Shown: one piece after another, positions 28,254-40,560 of the stretch
Layout: the number at the start of each line of letters is the position of its first letter
Position numbering within the stretch: position 1 is the stretch's first letter
Source of the DNA: Galerina marginata
Taxonomy: Eukaryota > Basidiomycota > Agaricomycetes > Agaricales > Galerinaceae
Assembly: GCA_023014335.1 (NCBI GenBank)
Contig: JAECYW010000015.1
Span: 1,488,001-1,552,000, forward strand
Direction: 5' to 3'
Length of the DNA: 64,000 nt
The notes under the pieces: model-generated
What the model was told of the DNA's origin: nothing
The model's input: the letters and a program-made list of their open reading frames with translations, nothing else
The model's database searches: none
Program-made: the position numbers and the translations under genes

Positions 28254-30040
28254 ATGGCACCTTCTCAAAACTTTCCTTCCCATTATCCCTCTTCTTCTTC
28301 TTCTTCGTCATCTTCTTCGTCGTGCTTACTCACCAATGTTGAGAAAACTTTTGACGAAGACTGGCATCACATTTTCGAGCATAGCATTCAAGAGGATGAT
28401 CCCCTCTGGAAGGCGTACATCAAGGAGGCAGCTGTATTCGATAACAGGATGATCGATGAATGGAACAAAATTATTGATACGGTTCTAGTTTATGTCAGTA
28501 TCGCAATTATTTTCGGGCTGTCTTTAATTACTTACCACAGCATAAATGATAGGTCGCTTTGTTCACCACGGTCCTTACAGCCTTCGTTATCGAGACAGCG
28601 CGACAGTTTAAGCCTGATCCCGCCGACATTTCGAACCAACTTCTCGTCGCAATCTATCAAAACCAGCTCGCTACCTTGCAGAACACATCTGCTTATATCA
28701 TCGACACTGCTGCTCTTTTTAAACCAGATCCAACAATCTACCATAACGCCATATTTTCCAATTTAATACTCTTCGCAGATTTGGCGCTGGCTGTCATAGT
28801 TTCAGTCGTCGCTCTCTTTGCCAAATTATGGTTGATATACTATAGTGCTCAGGTCAACTCAGCCGGATCGCCTTACGAACGCGCAATGAGACGCCAAGAG
28901 GCATATACCGGCGCTGTAGCCTGGAGGTTAGGAACTGTCATCAAGGCACTGCCGTTCCTGCTCCTGCTACCTGTCTTTACGTTTGGATTTTTCATCTTGT
29001 GAGTTTTTTCGTCCTTCTTCGGGGTCTTACAATCGATTAACAAAGAATTTAGTCGAGCCACTGCTGAATATCAGCGATTTATTGGCTATACTGTTGGCGG
29101 CTTATTTGCAGCCGGCCTGGTTTTTATTTTCTTGCTTACCACAGCTGCCGCATTCATTCCTGGCTGTCCGTTCCATACCTCCGCGTCCACCTGGATGCGA
29201 TTCCTATTCAAACTCATTCTTCGACACTCCCTTCCGAAATGGATTGTGGGAGCCAAAACATCAAAGAGGACACGTGGACTGCGGATCATTGGTGTCATAA
29301 TCTTCTCTTTGCTGACCCTCATCGCGACGGCTTTTCTTGTTCTGCAATATTCATACGTCTTCTTCGCTCTGATCTGGTTCCCAACTGCTGCTGTCTTTTG
29401 GCTTGCAGGTGACCCACCAAAGTCGGACGGAAGACCTTCTAAATACGGAATTCACCATCTGCTCCTCTTCGGAGGCGTAATAATCACTCCGCTAATCGCT
29501 TTTGCTGGGTCTTTCATCGACCGGCCGCCTGTATTTATAGCTCTGTTCAGCGCCGCCAGTATCATATTTGCAGTGATTGCTACATATGCCATCCGAACGT
29601 ACAAGTGCATTCCGAATACAGAGGAGGCGGAAGCCGTTGCATGGCTGCTCAAGTCGACATCCTCGCAGGATCCAGCATATTTCCGAAATGCGGGACAAAT
29701 CGCGGCGGGATCCGAGCATCGTAAAGCTCTCCTCTTGTCTTCATTACTGCCACTCCTTCTGCCTCTTATAACATCACGGAACAGCCATCATAAAGAGCAC
29801 GACCTGGAAACCTACGTTGCCTGTTTGGCTCAACTATCGGCATTCACAGACGCTGAAGGGTCATTTTGGAAGAACGAAGGCACAGTGGTACACCCTTCAC
29901 TGCCGGATACATCGCTTCTTACAATACTTAAGAAATTGGAATTGGAAAGTCCCCAAAACTCAAGGCTTAGAATTGCGGCCAGAGACGCTTTACGATACTA
30001 TGGGAACAACGCTACGGCTGTCCAGCAGGAATATGCATAA
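28254..30040 (+). CDS. DUF6535 domain membrane protein
   Basis: Three exons (28254-28493, 28553-28998, 29053-30040) give 557 residues. After a poly-Ser tract near residues 11-22, the DUF6535 block is clear: DPLWKAYIKEAAVFDNRMID, then VALFTTVLTAFVIETA and FKPDP. Several hydrophobic helices follow: LILFADLALAVIVSVVAL, LPFLLLLPVFTFGFFI, GGLFAAGLVFIFLLTTAAA, IIGVIIFSLLTLIATAFL and FIALFSAASIIFAVIATYAI. The C-terminal 150 residues are soluble and helical. This domain is largely restricted to Agaricomycetes and the function is unknown. The start ATG is the first in the frame. The poly-Ser tract comes from a TCT/TCG microsatellite and may vary in length between strains. Confidence 0.82.
28285..28322 (+). 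repeat. TCT/TCG trinucleotide microsatellite coding for poly-Ser
   Basis: Runs of TCT interrupted by TCG encode about 12 consecutive Ser near the start of the DUF6535 protein. Confidence 0.85.
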
Positions 30041-30640
30041 CAATTTCTTTTTTCCCCCAACTGTTGTCGGCCATCGGACCCAACCACCTCCTCTCTTTCT
30101 TCCATTTTCTTATGTATTCCCGATGCGCCACAGTCCGTCGATCCCTCCTGAACAATTTCCTTGCTCTGTTGGCCACTTTCTTCATTCATACCGCTACATA
30201 CATTGACTTTCCGATACTCACTCCTACATTCAACTGTCCTATTTTATCTCCAACTCATTTATCGTACATCGGTAAGTAGTAATAATTCCCCAAAAATGTG
30301 CAGTAGAATAGTAGTAGAAAATCTTTTTTCCTCTCATCTCATCATTAGCAACTTGCGGGTCTGTTTCTACAACAAGAATGTCGCCTGGCATTGTCCTCGA
30401 ACGTTCTCTTCGTCTTGCTTTCATTTCATTTCTCATTCAACCATAAAACAATTTGAATACATTTACATTCTCCTAAATGGCCTAACCACCACAGAGTCTC
30501 CTCGAACCACAGCGGATTCCTTCTCCGACCACTTGCTACTTAATCTTCAAAATAACCGTCGTAGCGTTTGATTGAAAAAAGATTAAAAATTGTCCATCCT
30601 CTCTGAAGAAATTAGACATGGTCGGGGTCCATAATCCTAT
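30041..30640. other. 3' flank of the DUF6535 gene
   Basis: T/C- and A-rich sequence with no recognisable coding content. Confidence 0.45.
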
Positions 30641-32660
30641 CGCAGGACGTTCTTATTGAAATACATGACCTAGCAGCTCAGCCGTTTGGATTGGGACGCA
30701 CTCGCTTTCACCACGGAGAATGATGGGCGAAGAGATTCCTGGGAAAGACGAAGATACGACATCTCGATACGCTTGATTAAAGTAACGGCCCACGGGAGCA
30801 GCATCAAGAAATCCGACTAATGCATGGATGAACGTCGCATAATCGCAAAATGCAAGATACTTGAGCAGTGCCATCCAATAACTTGATCGGCAAATGCTGC
30901 TCCTCGAGATCAAGCGATACGAGGACGTAGTGGGAAAGAGTAGTGCCGAGATGAAGTTAGTTACACGGCGAGGATCAGAGCTCCGAGAGCCAAGGTACGC
31001 ACCACCACTTCAGGATCTCAAGATCGAAGCGTGAACTGAGTACCGTGCTAGAGTTACACCCAACAGCAGGAGCGGATGACAGAGCTGGCGATCAGACTGG
31101 AAGGCATCCAAAAAAATAAGCATGACGGTATAATTTCCCTCAATCAGGACTTGGGAAGTCAGGTACAACGTTTTCCGCCTGCAGCTCCTGGAAAACCGTT
31201 CCCATCTTCAAAGTAACCTAAAACGGTGTCATTCCGTTCGTGGTTCACTCTGAGGATGATGTCGTAGAAGCTACAGGCGGGTACCCAGTACGTCCGGAGT
31301 AGATGAAGAGGTGGATGTGGGTCATCTGCACTGCGATAAAAGATCTTTAGAGGTGATTCAGGACGTCCCCACTTCCTTAAATTTTGTTAGATTCCAAGTT
31401 CTAGCGCAGTAATAGGAGGGACGCAAAGTAGATGGTCTGGGGTTTGGTGCGGAGATGGGGAAGTTGAACCAGAAAAAATGCCAGGAAATTCAAATCAATG
31501 GGGAGTCGTGGAATCAGAATCTCGAAAAGTGAGAGTTTGGCGATGGCGCCAAACGTTCGCATGGAGACCCTCCAATTCAACATCGCTTCTCAGGCTCGCA
31601 TCGGCGTCTAGTCCCAAACGTAGGCCAGTCTGGAAAATAGTTGCGATGGAGAAAAGTTTGAGAAGTTTGGAAGACCGAGAGCGAAATGGACGGCACTTTG
31701 CCGGTGGGTAAGAGACAGAGCACGGTGTAATTGCGAGGAGAGAGGGTCTAAAAGACCTCAGAATGGTACCCCAGTTAGTATAAACATGAATCGTAAACAT
31801 AGAGGATCCCAGCATGAATTGAAAACAAAAAAAGGAACGTGAGGGTTTGGGAGAAGCGCAGAATCGCGGGATCGGAGTGAACCCACCCTATTTATAATAG
31901 AGGAGAGGGTCCGTGAGAAACCGTTGTGATCTCCCATCATTTCTTGCTTCCCTTTTCCCCAATCGCGCTCCGTCCTCTCGACCTCAATCCTTTCTACGTG
32001 CCGCCGTCTCCCCTCAGCTATCTGCGGTAACTTCTATGTAGACGATTAACCTTTTCTTTTCACGCCGTGTCAGATATGGGCAGGCCAAGGCTTAACGGTA
32101 CGCCATTCGCCTTCGACTTCTTAATACTGCTCACCAGCTCACCCCCTTCCGACGTTTAGATTCTCATGGTCATTAGCCGTCACCCAACGTGCGGGGAAAT
32201 GAGCAATGCGCTCCGCAGCTCTGTGTTGCTAACGCGTTTATCTGCGTGCTTGCATTCTTTGATGACCTGGGACACTCATCACTCAATTGGAGGGTGGCAG
32301 CTAACGACGGACGCTCTGGATGTGAGATACCCGTGGATAAAAGAAGACCATCTCCGCAACGGTTCGTCTTATTTTCTCGATTCTAATCACGTACTGATAC
32401 GGTTTCTCCGTAGGTAAACCTCCCCATTTCCTAGTAACCGCGACGTACATTATTTCGTCTGTCAAGGTGACCTTTTGTAAGTTCCGGTCCTCACACGTTG
32501 ATTAATTCGAAGGCGTAGATCCGCGGCCATCTGCTGACTTAGTGGCGGCCCAGTCTGTGTCACTGAAGCGTAAGACTTTCGTGTGCGAAGTTTTCCACCT
32601 CCTGTACCAGACAGTCGTCACTGTTGCTGCAGCTTTCTTTGTTTGTACCCCTGCAATGCA
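30641..32660 (+). repeat. dispersed direct repeat, copy A
   Basis: Shares three blocks, in the same order, with copies at about 33.0, 38.2, 43.8 and 46.7 kb. Block 1 is near 30895 (CTGCTCCTCGAGATCAAGCG). Block 2 is near 31215 (CCTAAAACGGTGTCATTCCG). Block 3 is the promoter-like segment at 31850-31975. Downstream, exon-like sequence at about 32190-32350 parallels 45470-45640 and 48060-48230. Frames are broken. Confidence 0.75.
31850..31975 (+). promoter_or_regulatory. TATA/pyrimidine promoter-like block, copy A
   Basis: The segment runs GCAGAATCGCGGGATCGGAG, ACCCACCCTATTTATAATAG, GGTCCGTGAGAAAC, then a T/C-rich run ending TTTTCCCC. The same arrangement occurs in the other four copies. A TATA element followed by a pyrimidine tract is typical of fungal promoters. 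Confidence 0.5.
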
Positions 32661-32999
32661 GCACATGTACGCCTTTACTGTAAGCGATGCCTTTTCCCAG
32701 CAATCTACTAGTATTCCATAAATTTTAATGTCGCTTTACTTTCCTGAGGATTCAAAGGATTTGTTCCCCAGTTCCTGGTATGCGACGCTGACTTGAACTT
32801 TCCAGCACATGTTAATATCCTCCAACTAAGTAAGGACAAATCAGTCTACAGTTCTGGCCCTTTCTCTATAGCTAGCTTCATATGTAGCCCGCTATTGATG
32901 AGTATGACGAGCTAATATTACTTTATGATTTTGTTTGATGATGTCTTATATCGTAATAACGCGACATGTTTGGCTAAGATTGCCGGGTCACGGCTGGGT

Positions 33000-35344
33000 C
33001 GATGAAAGTCGTTCTCCTCTCGATAAGCGTACCTCGAGTACATGTGCTCAAACCAAAGGGACGAATTAATGCCATGCTAGACTTAACAAAGCGAGAGTGA
33101 ATGGTGATCAAACTTGAAAGACATCCGAAAAAACATGCTCGACGGTAGAACCTCCAGTCCCAGGCCACAAATAAGAAATCAGGAAACGAAGTTCTCCGCC
33201 TACAGCGCTGATGAGACCTATCCAATTTTAATCCTCGAAGAGACCTAAAACGGTGTCATTCCGCTGCAGGTTCGCTCCGAGACTAGCAAGGTGCGATGGT
33301 ACAGGCGGGCACTAAGTATTTCCGAACTAGGTGGATGGAATGAATTTGAGTAATATGTACTATGATTAAGGCCTTTAGGGACGGTTCAGAAGAGTCACTA
33401 TCGCATCAAAAGGATTGGTGATTAAAATGGAAGGCAACGAAAAAGGCAGGCTCGACGGTATAATTTTCTTCAAGAAAGTCAAGGACGAATTCTCCGCCTG
33501 CCATAGACATCGGTTCATCGTCGAAGAAACCAAAACCGGTGACATTCCACTCGTGGTTAACTCCGAGGATAACGATGTGCGATCCTACAGGCGGGTACTC
33601 AGTACGTCCGGGGTAGATGGAAGGGGCGGATGAGTAATGTGCACTGCGAAGAGGTGGTTTAGAAAAGTCACAGTTCCCTTAGATTCTGTCAGATTACAGT
33701 TCTAGTGAGCCAAATGGACAGTACTTTGCGGCGGTGTAGCATTTGGAATCAATTTTGCCCAAAGCAGAGACAGCGCACAGTGGGATCCGTAGGAGAGAGG
33801 GTCAGAAAGATCCCAAGGTGGTGCCTTATTATGAACGTAAACAGATAAAATAGAGGAACTCAGCACGAGTTCTAGCAAAATTCAAGAGCAGGAGAATGTG
33901 GGGGTTCGGAAGAAGAGCAGAATCGCGGGGTCAGAGCATGCCCACCAATATATATATAAGGGTTCGTGGGAAACAATTATAAATCTTCTGATATCCCATC
34001 ATTTCTTTCTTCCTTTTCCCCCAGGGCCCCAGATCGCGCTTCCTCCCTCGCACCTCAACGCACTCGCGCACTCTCATTACCTCTCAGCTTTGTTGTAGGC
34101 CTTTGCTAAGGACAAGTTACCTTTGCTTCACTCTGTGCCCTATCTGAGTTGATTAACGGTTAGCGGTATGCCAATTCACACTAACAGAGCTCTCAATACT
34201 GCTCACGTTCTCACCCGCTCTCCTAGACTCCTACATCTAGATTTAAGTCTCATGTCTACGAGCTCGAGTTCTCAACCAACGCGCGCTGATGTATGGATGT
34301 GCTTCTATCCGGTTGGTTCCGAATGTGGCTCCGTGTTCTTTCTTGGCGTTGAACTGGCGATCCTGAGTTGCCTTCTGCGTAACTCATACGAGGCATTTTA
34401 AGAATAGTGGTGCGTGTACTTGATTATAGTATTTTCTATAGTATATCCCTGACACGTTGTTTCGCACTTTCTAGTCGCCTGATTCTTAGCAGAAGGTACA
34501 TCAATTGCTGCTCGCCTACGTTTCTCAATTGTCCTTCTGCCTCCGTTCTTTCTGCGTAAGCCCATCCCATTAGCACGACATACTGACAGGCTTGTTCTGT
34601 AGGTAACCCATCCCCGTTTCCTAATAGCGGCGATGAACGTTATGTCGTGCGGCAAGGTCGACTTTTGTGAGTTTCCATATCCATGCGTTAATATTGATTT
34701 CTTATATTTCATTTCAGTACCGTCCATACTGAAGCTATCGCGAAATTCAACGCAGAAAATATCACGGCTATTTGCTAATTCAGCGGTGATGCTTTCTTTA
34801 TCGCAGAGAACGCCCCGAGCGTTCGATGTACCGCAACGCAAATCATGGTTGACCCAGAGGTACGCACTTACGTTAAGGCTTCTTGTTTCCTGCCTTCATC
34901 GAACCTTCCTTTGGGTGTTTTGCTACGCCTTTCGACTCCTAACTTCCACTCCAGCATCATCGGGAGTACGCTTCATCGAAGCATAACTTGCCTGTTCTAG
35001 CTTCACGTACCTGACGGTGTTGTGTCACCTTTACTCAGAGCGGCTCCTGCACCGATCAGATGTTTTTCTTCATGTTTAACCGGGTACTGCGGCTGGACCA
35101 CTTGAAGGTCGATCCGGAGTCGTAGAAACTCGGCAGACGATGTCATAGTGATCCCCCTTCTATCGTTTCTGCCGTACGTATGTACGTATGTCTTAGTTTT
35201 ACTTTTCCTTTAACACATAATTTCACTGCCTAGCAAAGTAGTCCGTTTGTCGCTGTCTTTTACGAGTCCTCTATCGTATTTTCCAGGCATAGTTTAGGCA
35301 AGTAGCCGCCTGGTTGTAAAGAAAAGCAAGGGATGACCGTGCAG
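33000..35344 (+). repeat. dispersed direct repeat, copy B (upstream part)
   Basis: Block 2 occurs twice here, near 33245 and 33529, followed by the promoter-like block at 33895-34040. After it comes a candidate ATG near 34252 (MSTSSSSQPTRADVW). The exon-like piece at 34600-34670 (GNPSPFPNSGDERYVVRQG) is followed by one at 34722-34858 (TVHTEAIAKFNAENITAIC). The latter has one TAA, then continues FSGDAFFIAENAPSV to a GTACGC donor. This is the best-preserved copy. Confidence 0.7.
33895..34040 (+). promoter_or_regulatory. TATA/pyrimidine promoter-like block, copy B
   Basis: AGAATCGCGGGGTCAGAG, then CCCACCAATATATATATAAG, then a T/C-rich run ending in TTTTCCCCC. It is a clean TATA box about 70 bases before the pyrimidine tract. 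Confidence 0.5.
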
Positions 35345-35731
35345 GTTCTTGCCATTCGAATGAAGGCACAGTAACCTTCGATGCTGTTATTCATTTTGGG
35401 GCTACAGTTACCTGCATTATAGATTTCAGCATCGAGCATTTTGCCGCTCTGACAAATGGGTTCAAGGAAGCAACCTTCAGGTACGAGCAGAACGTGGCCA
35501 GGGATGCCGTTGCTGGGTTTTATTCAAAGACGACAAATGTCCTGCTGAATTTACTTACAGAGCATCTAGAAAAAGACAGAGAAGATGAAGTCAGTGGGAA
35601 ACGCCACCTTCAAGGCATGTACATTTATATTTTACAACCTTGACGTGGTATTTCAAATTTCATGGCTTATCTTGCTTGCAGTTTATGCTGTCGTAAGCTT
35701 CCCTCTCAGAGGAAGTCCTCAAATGCTATAA
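35345..35731 (+). CDS. 3' exons of an unidentified gene, probably the copy B gene
   Basis: An exon at 35345-35614 follows a TGCAG acceptor and reads as solid protein: EGTVTFDAVIHFGATVTC, then DFSIEHFAALTNGFKEATFR, then YEQNVARDAVAGFYSKTTNV and LLNLLTEHLEKDRED. A short last exon (about 35682-35731, AVVSFPLRGSPQML) fits if a GC-AG intron is used. A GT donor at 35619 gives another open ending. There is no transmembrane segment. I do not recognise the family. Upstream pieces of copy B point to the same transcript, but one contains a stop codon, so the whole gene may be a pseudogene with a well-preserved 3' end. Equivalents of this exon were not found after the other copies. Confidence 0.4.
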
Positions 35732-36101
35732 TATTTCGACATCAGGCATCAGGGAGGCGTGTTCCAGTACTTTACTTCGATAGTCCGTAGATTTCCATTG
35801 TAGCGATTAAACTACCGCAGGGTTATATTACTCTAAATACGAAAGCCTTTGCGATTTCCCAAAATTGACCGCATTTTTGAACCCCTGAACGGCGTTGTTT
35901 CGAGTGATTTGTCGTATCCACCAAGAGTCAAAAAAAATGTATAAGAGACAGGAAAGCGACGGGAAAAAATTGCAATATGGTACAGCATGTTTAAAGTGAA
36001 TGGTAGCTGACGATCCTGTATTTCAATCTGAAATTGTTCCAAGTCCCGAAGAAAGAATGAGATCGTTCGCATCACTATTGAAGGACCTGGGATATAGGTT
36101 T

Positions 36102-37149
36102 TCAGTAAGTAAGGAAAGCGAACACGAGGAACGACGCGATGGAATAACGTACACATGACGAATCTTTTTCCTTGGGTTTCGTATTTTCAGGTTTGGTCGT
36201 CTTTACCCACACATTGCGGTTCGACTCCCCAGGACCCGCAGTTCGTTGACTAACTGGCGCGATTCGTACTTCTCTTGTATAGTTAATGGTCTGAATACCT
36301 GGCGCAGTTCGCGAGTCTCCTGTATAGTTAATGGTCCTGACGTTTCCGGAATTGATGTTATGGACCATTGCATTTTGATGGCCAGTGTTCATAACATGAT
36401 GCGTGTATGAAGCTGGAAATTGAGGGAATGGCTGAGATGGGTTCGAAGTCGAGGACTGAAAATAAGTCTGCCCAGTCAGAGGGTGGGTATAGACCCCTGA
36501 GATGACGACGATCCGACGATTTAGCCATATGAATAAGAAGGAAGAGATGTCTCTGACCTGTGGAAAATTCCGAGGGCCAGGTGGGGTTATAATTAAACCC
36601 AGGATAATCAGCGCTCGTAGTGTTGGCGGTCTGCGCGCCGGTATCCTCTCGTTTACTGTCATCGTCATTCATGGTATCGCGAACTTCGCTTCCCTCTTCC
36701 TTGTTCCATCCGGCGTCTCCACGGTTCTGAAAGGAATTCACGATTCGGGAGTTGGTTACGTTATAGGAGTTGTGAATGTTGACGATGTGAGGTTTTGGAC
36801 GGTCGGATGAGGCAGATGAAGGAGCCGGTGTTTCCGAGGCAGTAGGTTGTGCAGCGTCAGAACGCGTGGCATTATCTAGAGTCGGTCCTGGTGCCTCTGA
36901 TGCTGGCGGATTTACAGAAGTCGGCTCTGGAGGACCTGCGTATGAAGGAGGAATGTCGGCATCGCTGGCTCCAGTGACGTTCGCCTCGGGCTCGAGCATG
37001 GTAGCAACACCAGCTTCTGGTGCAGGCGTCCCAGTAGAAGCTGGCTCTGGAGTACCTGGGTGTGGTTGAGGAACGCCAGCATCACTCGCTCCAGTCGCGA
37101 GAGGGACTGGTGTCGGAAGCGGGTTCGTCTCGGGCTCCAGTGCGGTCAT
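36102..37149 (-). CDS. Pro/Ala/Thr- and Asn-rich low-complexity protein, unknown
   Basis: Two exons (36558-37149, 36102-36496; intron 61 nt, phase 1) give about 328 residues. The N-terminal 110 residues contain two imperfect repeats built on LEPE...TGASDA(G/D)(V/I)P...GxPEP(A/T)S, rich in Pro, Ala, Thr and Glu. The middle is Asn-rich (PHIVNIHNSYNVTNSRIVNS). The C-terminal half carries NINSGNVRTINYTGDSRTAP followed by a second INYT-x-RIAP unit. No signal peptide or helix is evident until the last 15 residues, which are hydrophobic if translation runs to the stop at 36102. A donor (GTACGT) just before this end allows another C-terminus. The composition suggests a disordered, possibly orphan protein. 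It lies between repeat copies B and C. Confidence 0.6.
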
Positions 37150-38049
37150 AACGTAAAGGCGGTCAAGATGTCTGAGAGGAATTGAGAAGAGAGATAAGGA
37201 GACAAGACAGGCGCAGAGTCTTTATACGATTCTACGAAGGCCCGTGCGTGCTGTGTCCACTGGTGGTGGCTGTTCGGTAATTCAATTGCCGCCGATCTGA
37301 CAAGAAATTAATGTTCGAAGCCAAATGTGTACCGAACGACTTCAGCACACTTACAGAAATAGATCGTGATTGTCAATTTGCTTGTAGTGGTTATTCCGCA
37401 CTGGCTCTTGGATAATTCACGGCAGTGGAAGTTTGGTGTATCATAGCGGAGCGCGATCAAAAGCGCGATTCAACCAACAATTTGATGATCATAAAAAGTG
37501 GCCGGTCAATCGGGCCGAGGTCACATGAGTAAACGACAAGCTGTGCGCTGCTTGTCCGTTCGGCTTCCTTCGCTGTGTATTTTCCTGATTATACCAACTA
37601 GGCGCCAAAAGCTGTGCATTCTATAGTTGTGTGCACCAACTTCTATTTCTCTTTGCGGAAGATATAGGGTTCGTGACTCGGAACCGCCTTATAACCCTAT
37701 TACTAGGCTACTAGCTATTCTGCCCTCTGCCCTTTCCATCAACCCCTGCAATTATCAACGGAACTTTCGACATGCAGTGCGGGACCTTGAATTATCTTGT
37801 CTATAAGTATAGCTTATTCCATCCTATGCCTCTTAAACGTGTTGTTGTAGCGCGGCGACTTTACGTGTAGCCTTCATCGTTCCAGTGCTCAAGAATCTAG
37901 TGAAGTGGCGGAATGCCCAAGCTATGATCGACATACACGTTTACGTATACGAAGTCCAACGGCATGGCTCTGAATACGGATGAACATCGAATGGTTATCG
38001 CACGTCTTTCAGGCGATGAGCCCTACATTTATTGCGTCAATGCTTGACC
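37150..38049. other. upstream region of the low-complexity gene
   Basis: Nothing coding recognised; no array block was matched here. Confidence 0.4.
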
Positions 38050-40560
38050 CCGCATTATGGAGCGATCGTCTTAATCATCTGACATTGTGACAAAAAACTG
38101 GCCATCAATTGGTTCCCATGGAACGAATATACCACAAGAAAAATGGCTTTATCAAGAGACCTCCAAAAGGCGGAGATGCATAGCGATAATGTTAGATGAT
38201 TCGATACAAATTTCAATAGCTTCGCGAGGACACACTTGATAAAAGCAACGAGAACAGCATGAGCTACAAGGTCAGAGTGGTATATGGATGGACATCGCAA
38301 ACTCGCATTATATTCGAGTGGAAGTATCATCCAAAACTCTGCCGACTTGTGCTGCTCGTTGATGTCAAGCGATATGAGGACGTAGTGAGAAAGTGGTAGT
38401 TCCACGATGAGGCCAATTGACGTCCGAAAAGAATGAACGTGACGATAGAATATCCTTCTGTCCCAGAATAAGGAAGCAGGGATCAACGTTCCCCGTCTGT
38501 AGCAAAAAATTCAGCACTTTATATCGTCGGAGAAGCCTGAAACGGTGTCCTTCATAACGTAAAGGTCCGTCATTTGACACGCTTGATAAAACCACGAGAG
38601 AAGCGACGGTCGGAATGGTACATGGATGGACACCGCATATTCGCAATATATTCGAGTGGAGGTACCATCCAAAACTCTGCCCGCTTGTGCTGCTCCTCGA
38701 TGTCAAGCGATCTGAGGACGTAGTGTGGGGAAAAGAAGTCCAACGACGAGTTTTATTACACAACCAGGAGTAGGCGTCGAAACTGAAGCACGAACTGAGT
38801 GCCGTGCCAGAGTTACACCAGAAAGAAGGAGTGGATGAAATGGCCAGTGATCAAATTTGAAGGCATCCGTATGAAAATAAGCTCGGCGGTATCATTTGAC
38901 TCAACCCCAGGACGTAGTTCTCCACCTGCAGCATAGAATGCACCACTTCCTATCATCGAAGAGACCTAAAACGGTGTTACTCCGCTTGTGGTTCACTCCA
39001 AGGATAACGATGTCCGATGCTACAGGCGGGTACTAAGTACTCGAGTATGTCCGGCGTAAGTGGTGGAAGGAGCGGATCACGATGCCAATAATCTGCACTG
39101 CGAATAAGAAATCTTTCGAGGTGGTTCAGACAGTTACTATTGCATAAGTTTCTGTCAGTTTCCAGGTTCTAGATCGATAACAGAATGGAAAAGAGGGGGC
39201 GTTTGGTGCGGAGATCGGGAAAAGAAACAATGGAGGTGAATTTCGAATCGGATTGGGTTTCTCGAAATTGGGATTTCAAAGACTAGGAGTAGAGATCGTT
39301 TGGCGAAGGTGGCTTGTCGTCCTAGACGAGTCAAGAAAAAAATAAGATCGGATTAGAATCCATCAAGTTCCAAAGCTTAGAGGTCCTCTCAATTTTCGAT
39401 GACCAAAACCAATCGGCGCCTAGCTCTAAATTTATGACAATAAGTTGAGAGAACTGTTGCGACGAGAGAATGATGGCAAGGTTTGGAGGACCGACAGCGA
39501 AATGGACGGCGGTGTGAGATTTGGAATCACGTTCGCCCAAAGCGAAGAGCGAGCAGAGTATAATCGTGAGAGGAGAGAGTATAAAAGATCCTGAAAGTGT
39601 ACCCAAGTACAAACGCGAGCAATAGATATAGAGGAGCGAGTACGAATGCCAAAGGAAACGGAATGTGGGGGTTTGGGAGAAGAGCAGAATCGCGGGATCA
39701 GAGTAAGCCCACCCTATATATATACGGGTCTGTGAGAAACCGTTCTGATTTCCCATCATTTCTTTCTTCCTTTCCCCCAGATTGTGCTGCCTCTCCTAGC
39801 GCCTCAATGCCCTCTACACGCCGCCATTCCACCTCACCTGGTTGTAGGCCTTTTCTATAGACAAGTCACTATTCTTTTGGGCTGTTTCCTGTCTGTGATA
39901 ACCAGTTACTAAGGGTTGGCGGTACGCCAATTCGCACTTGGTTCCCGACGCTGCTCACGATCTCACCGACTTCCCGACGTTTAGACTTAATTTCTTTGCC
40001 TACGAATTCTCAGCTGACAGGCGTCGAATATTTGAATGCGTGACCTGGCTCTCTTCAAGTTCGCTTCAAGTGTGGCCCTGCATTCGCTCCTGGCATCGTG
40101 ACAAGAGCCGGCAGTAATTTTTGGCGATCCTAACAGGGACGATCTTGTAACTCAGAAGAGGGATCTTAACGTCTAAGTATGTAGTGGTGCGGATTTTTCT
40201 AGTGTGTCCCTGACTTATTGTGGGGCTATTTCCTAGTCGTCTAGTTCTCCTGCCTCCATCGTTTCTACTCTCCCAATAACTACGGCAAAAAATGTTTTGT
40301 GCGTCAAGGTCAACCCTTTGCGAGTTTCCTCATGCGTTACTACTTGTTTCTTAAATTTCACTCCAGTATCGTCTGTCCTGAAGTTATAATGAGATTTAAA
40401 GCGTAGATCTTACGGCCATCCGCTTACTTGGTGGTGGCATATTGCTGTATCTCAGATACCGTCCTTTGTCTTTGAGATACTGCAACCTGAATCATGGACT
40501 TTTGAACTTCTAGAACTCAACTCAATTCGCCAATTCGGGCGATAGTACAGATAAATTCTG
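38050..40560 (+). repeat. dispersed direct repeat, copy C with a duplicated 5' part
   Basis: Block 1 occurs twice (near 38350 and 38690) and block 2 twice (near 38538, partial, and 38967), so the 5' part is itself tandemly duplicated at about 340 bp. The promoter-like block is at 39660-39785. Downstream sequence parallels the other copies (TGTCCCTGACTTATTGTGG near 40205) but frames are broken. Confidence 0.72.
39660..39785 (+). promoter_or_regulatory. TATA/pyrimidine promoter-like block, copy C
   Basis: GCAGAATCGCGGGATCAGAG, then CCCACCCTATATATATACGG, then a T/C run ending CTTTCCCCC. Confidence 0.5.
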
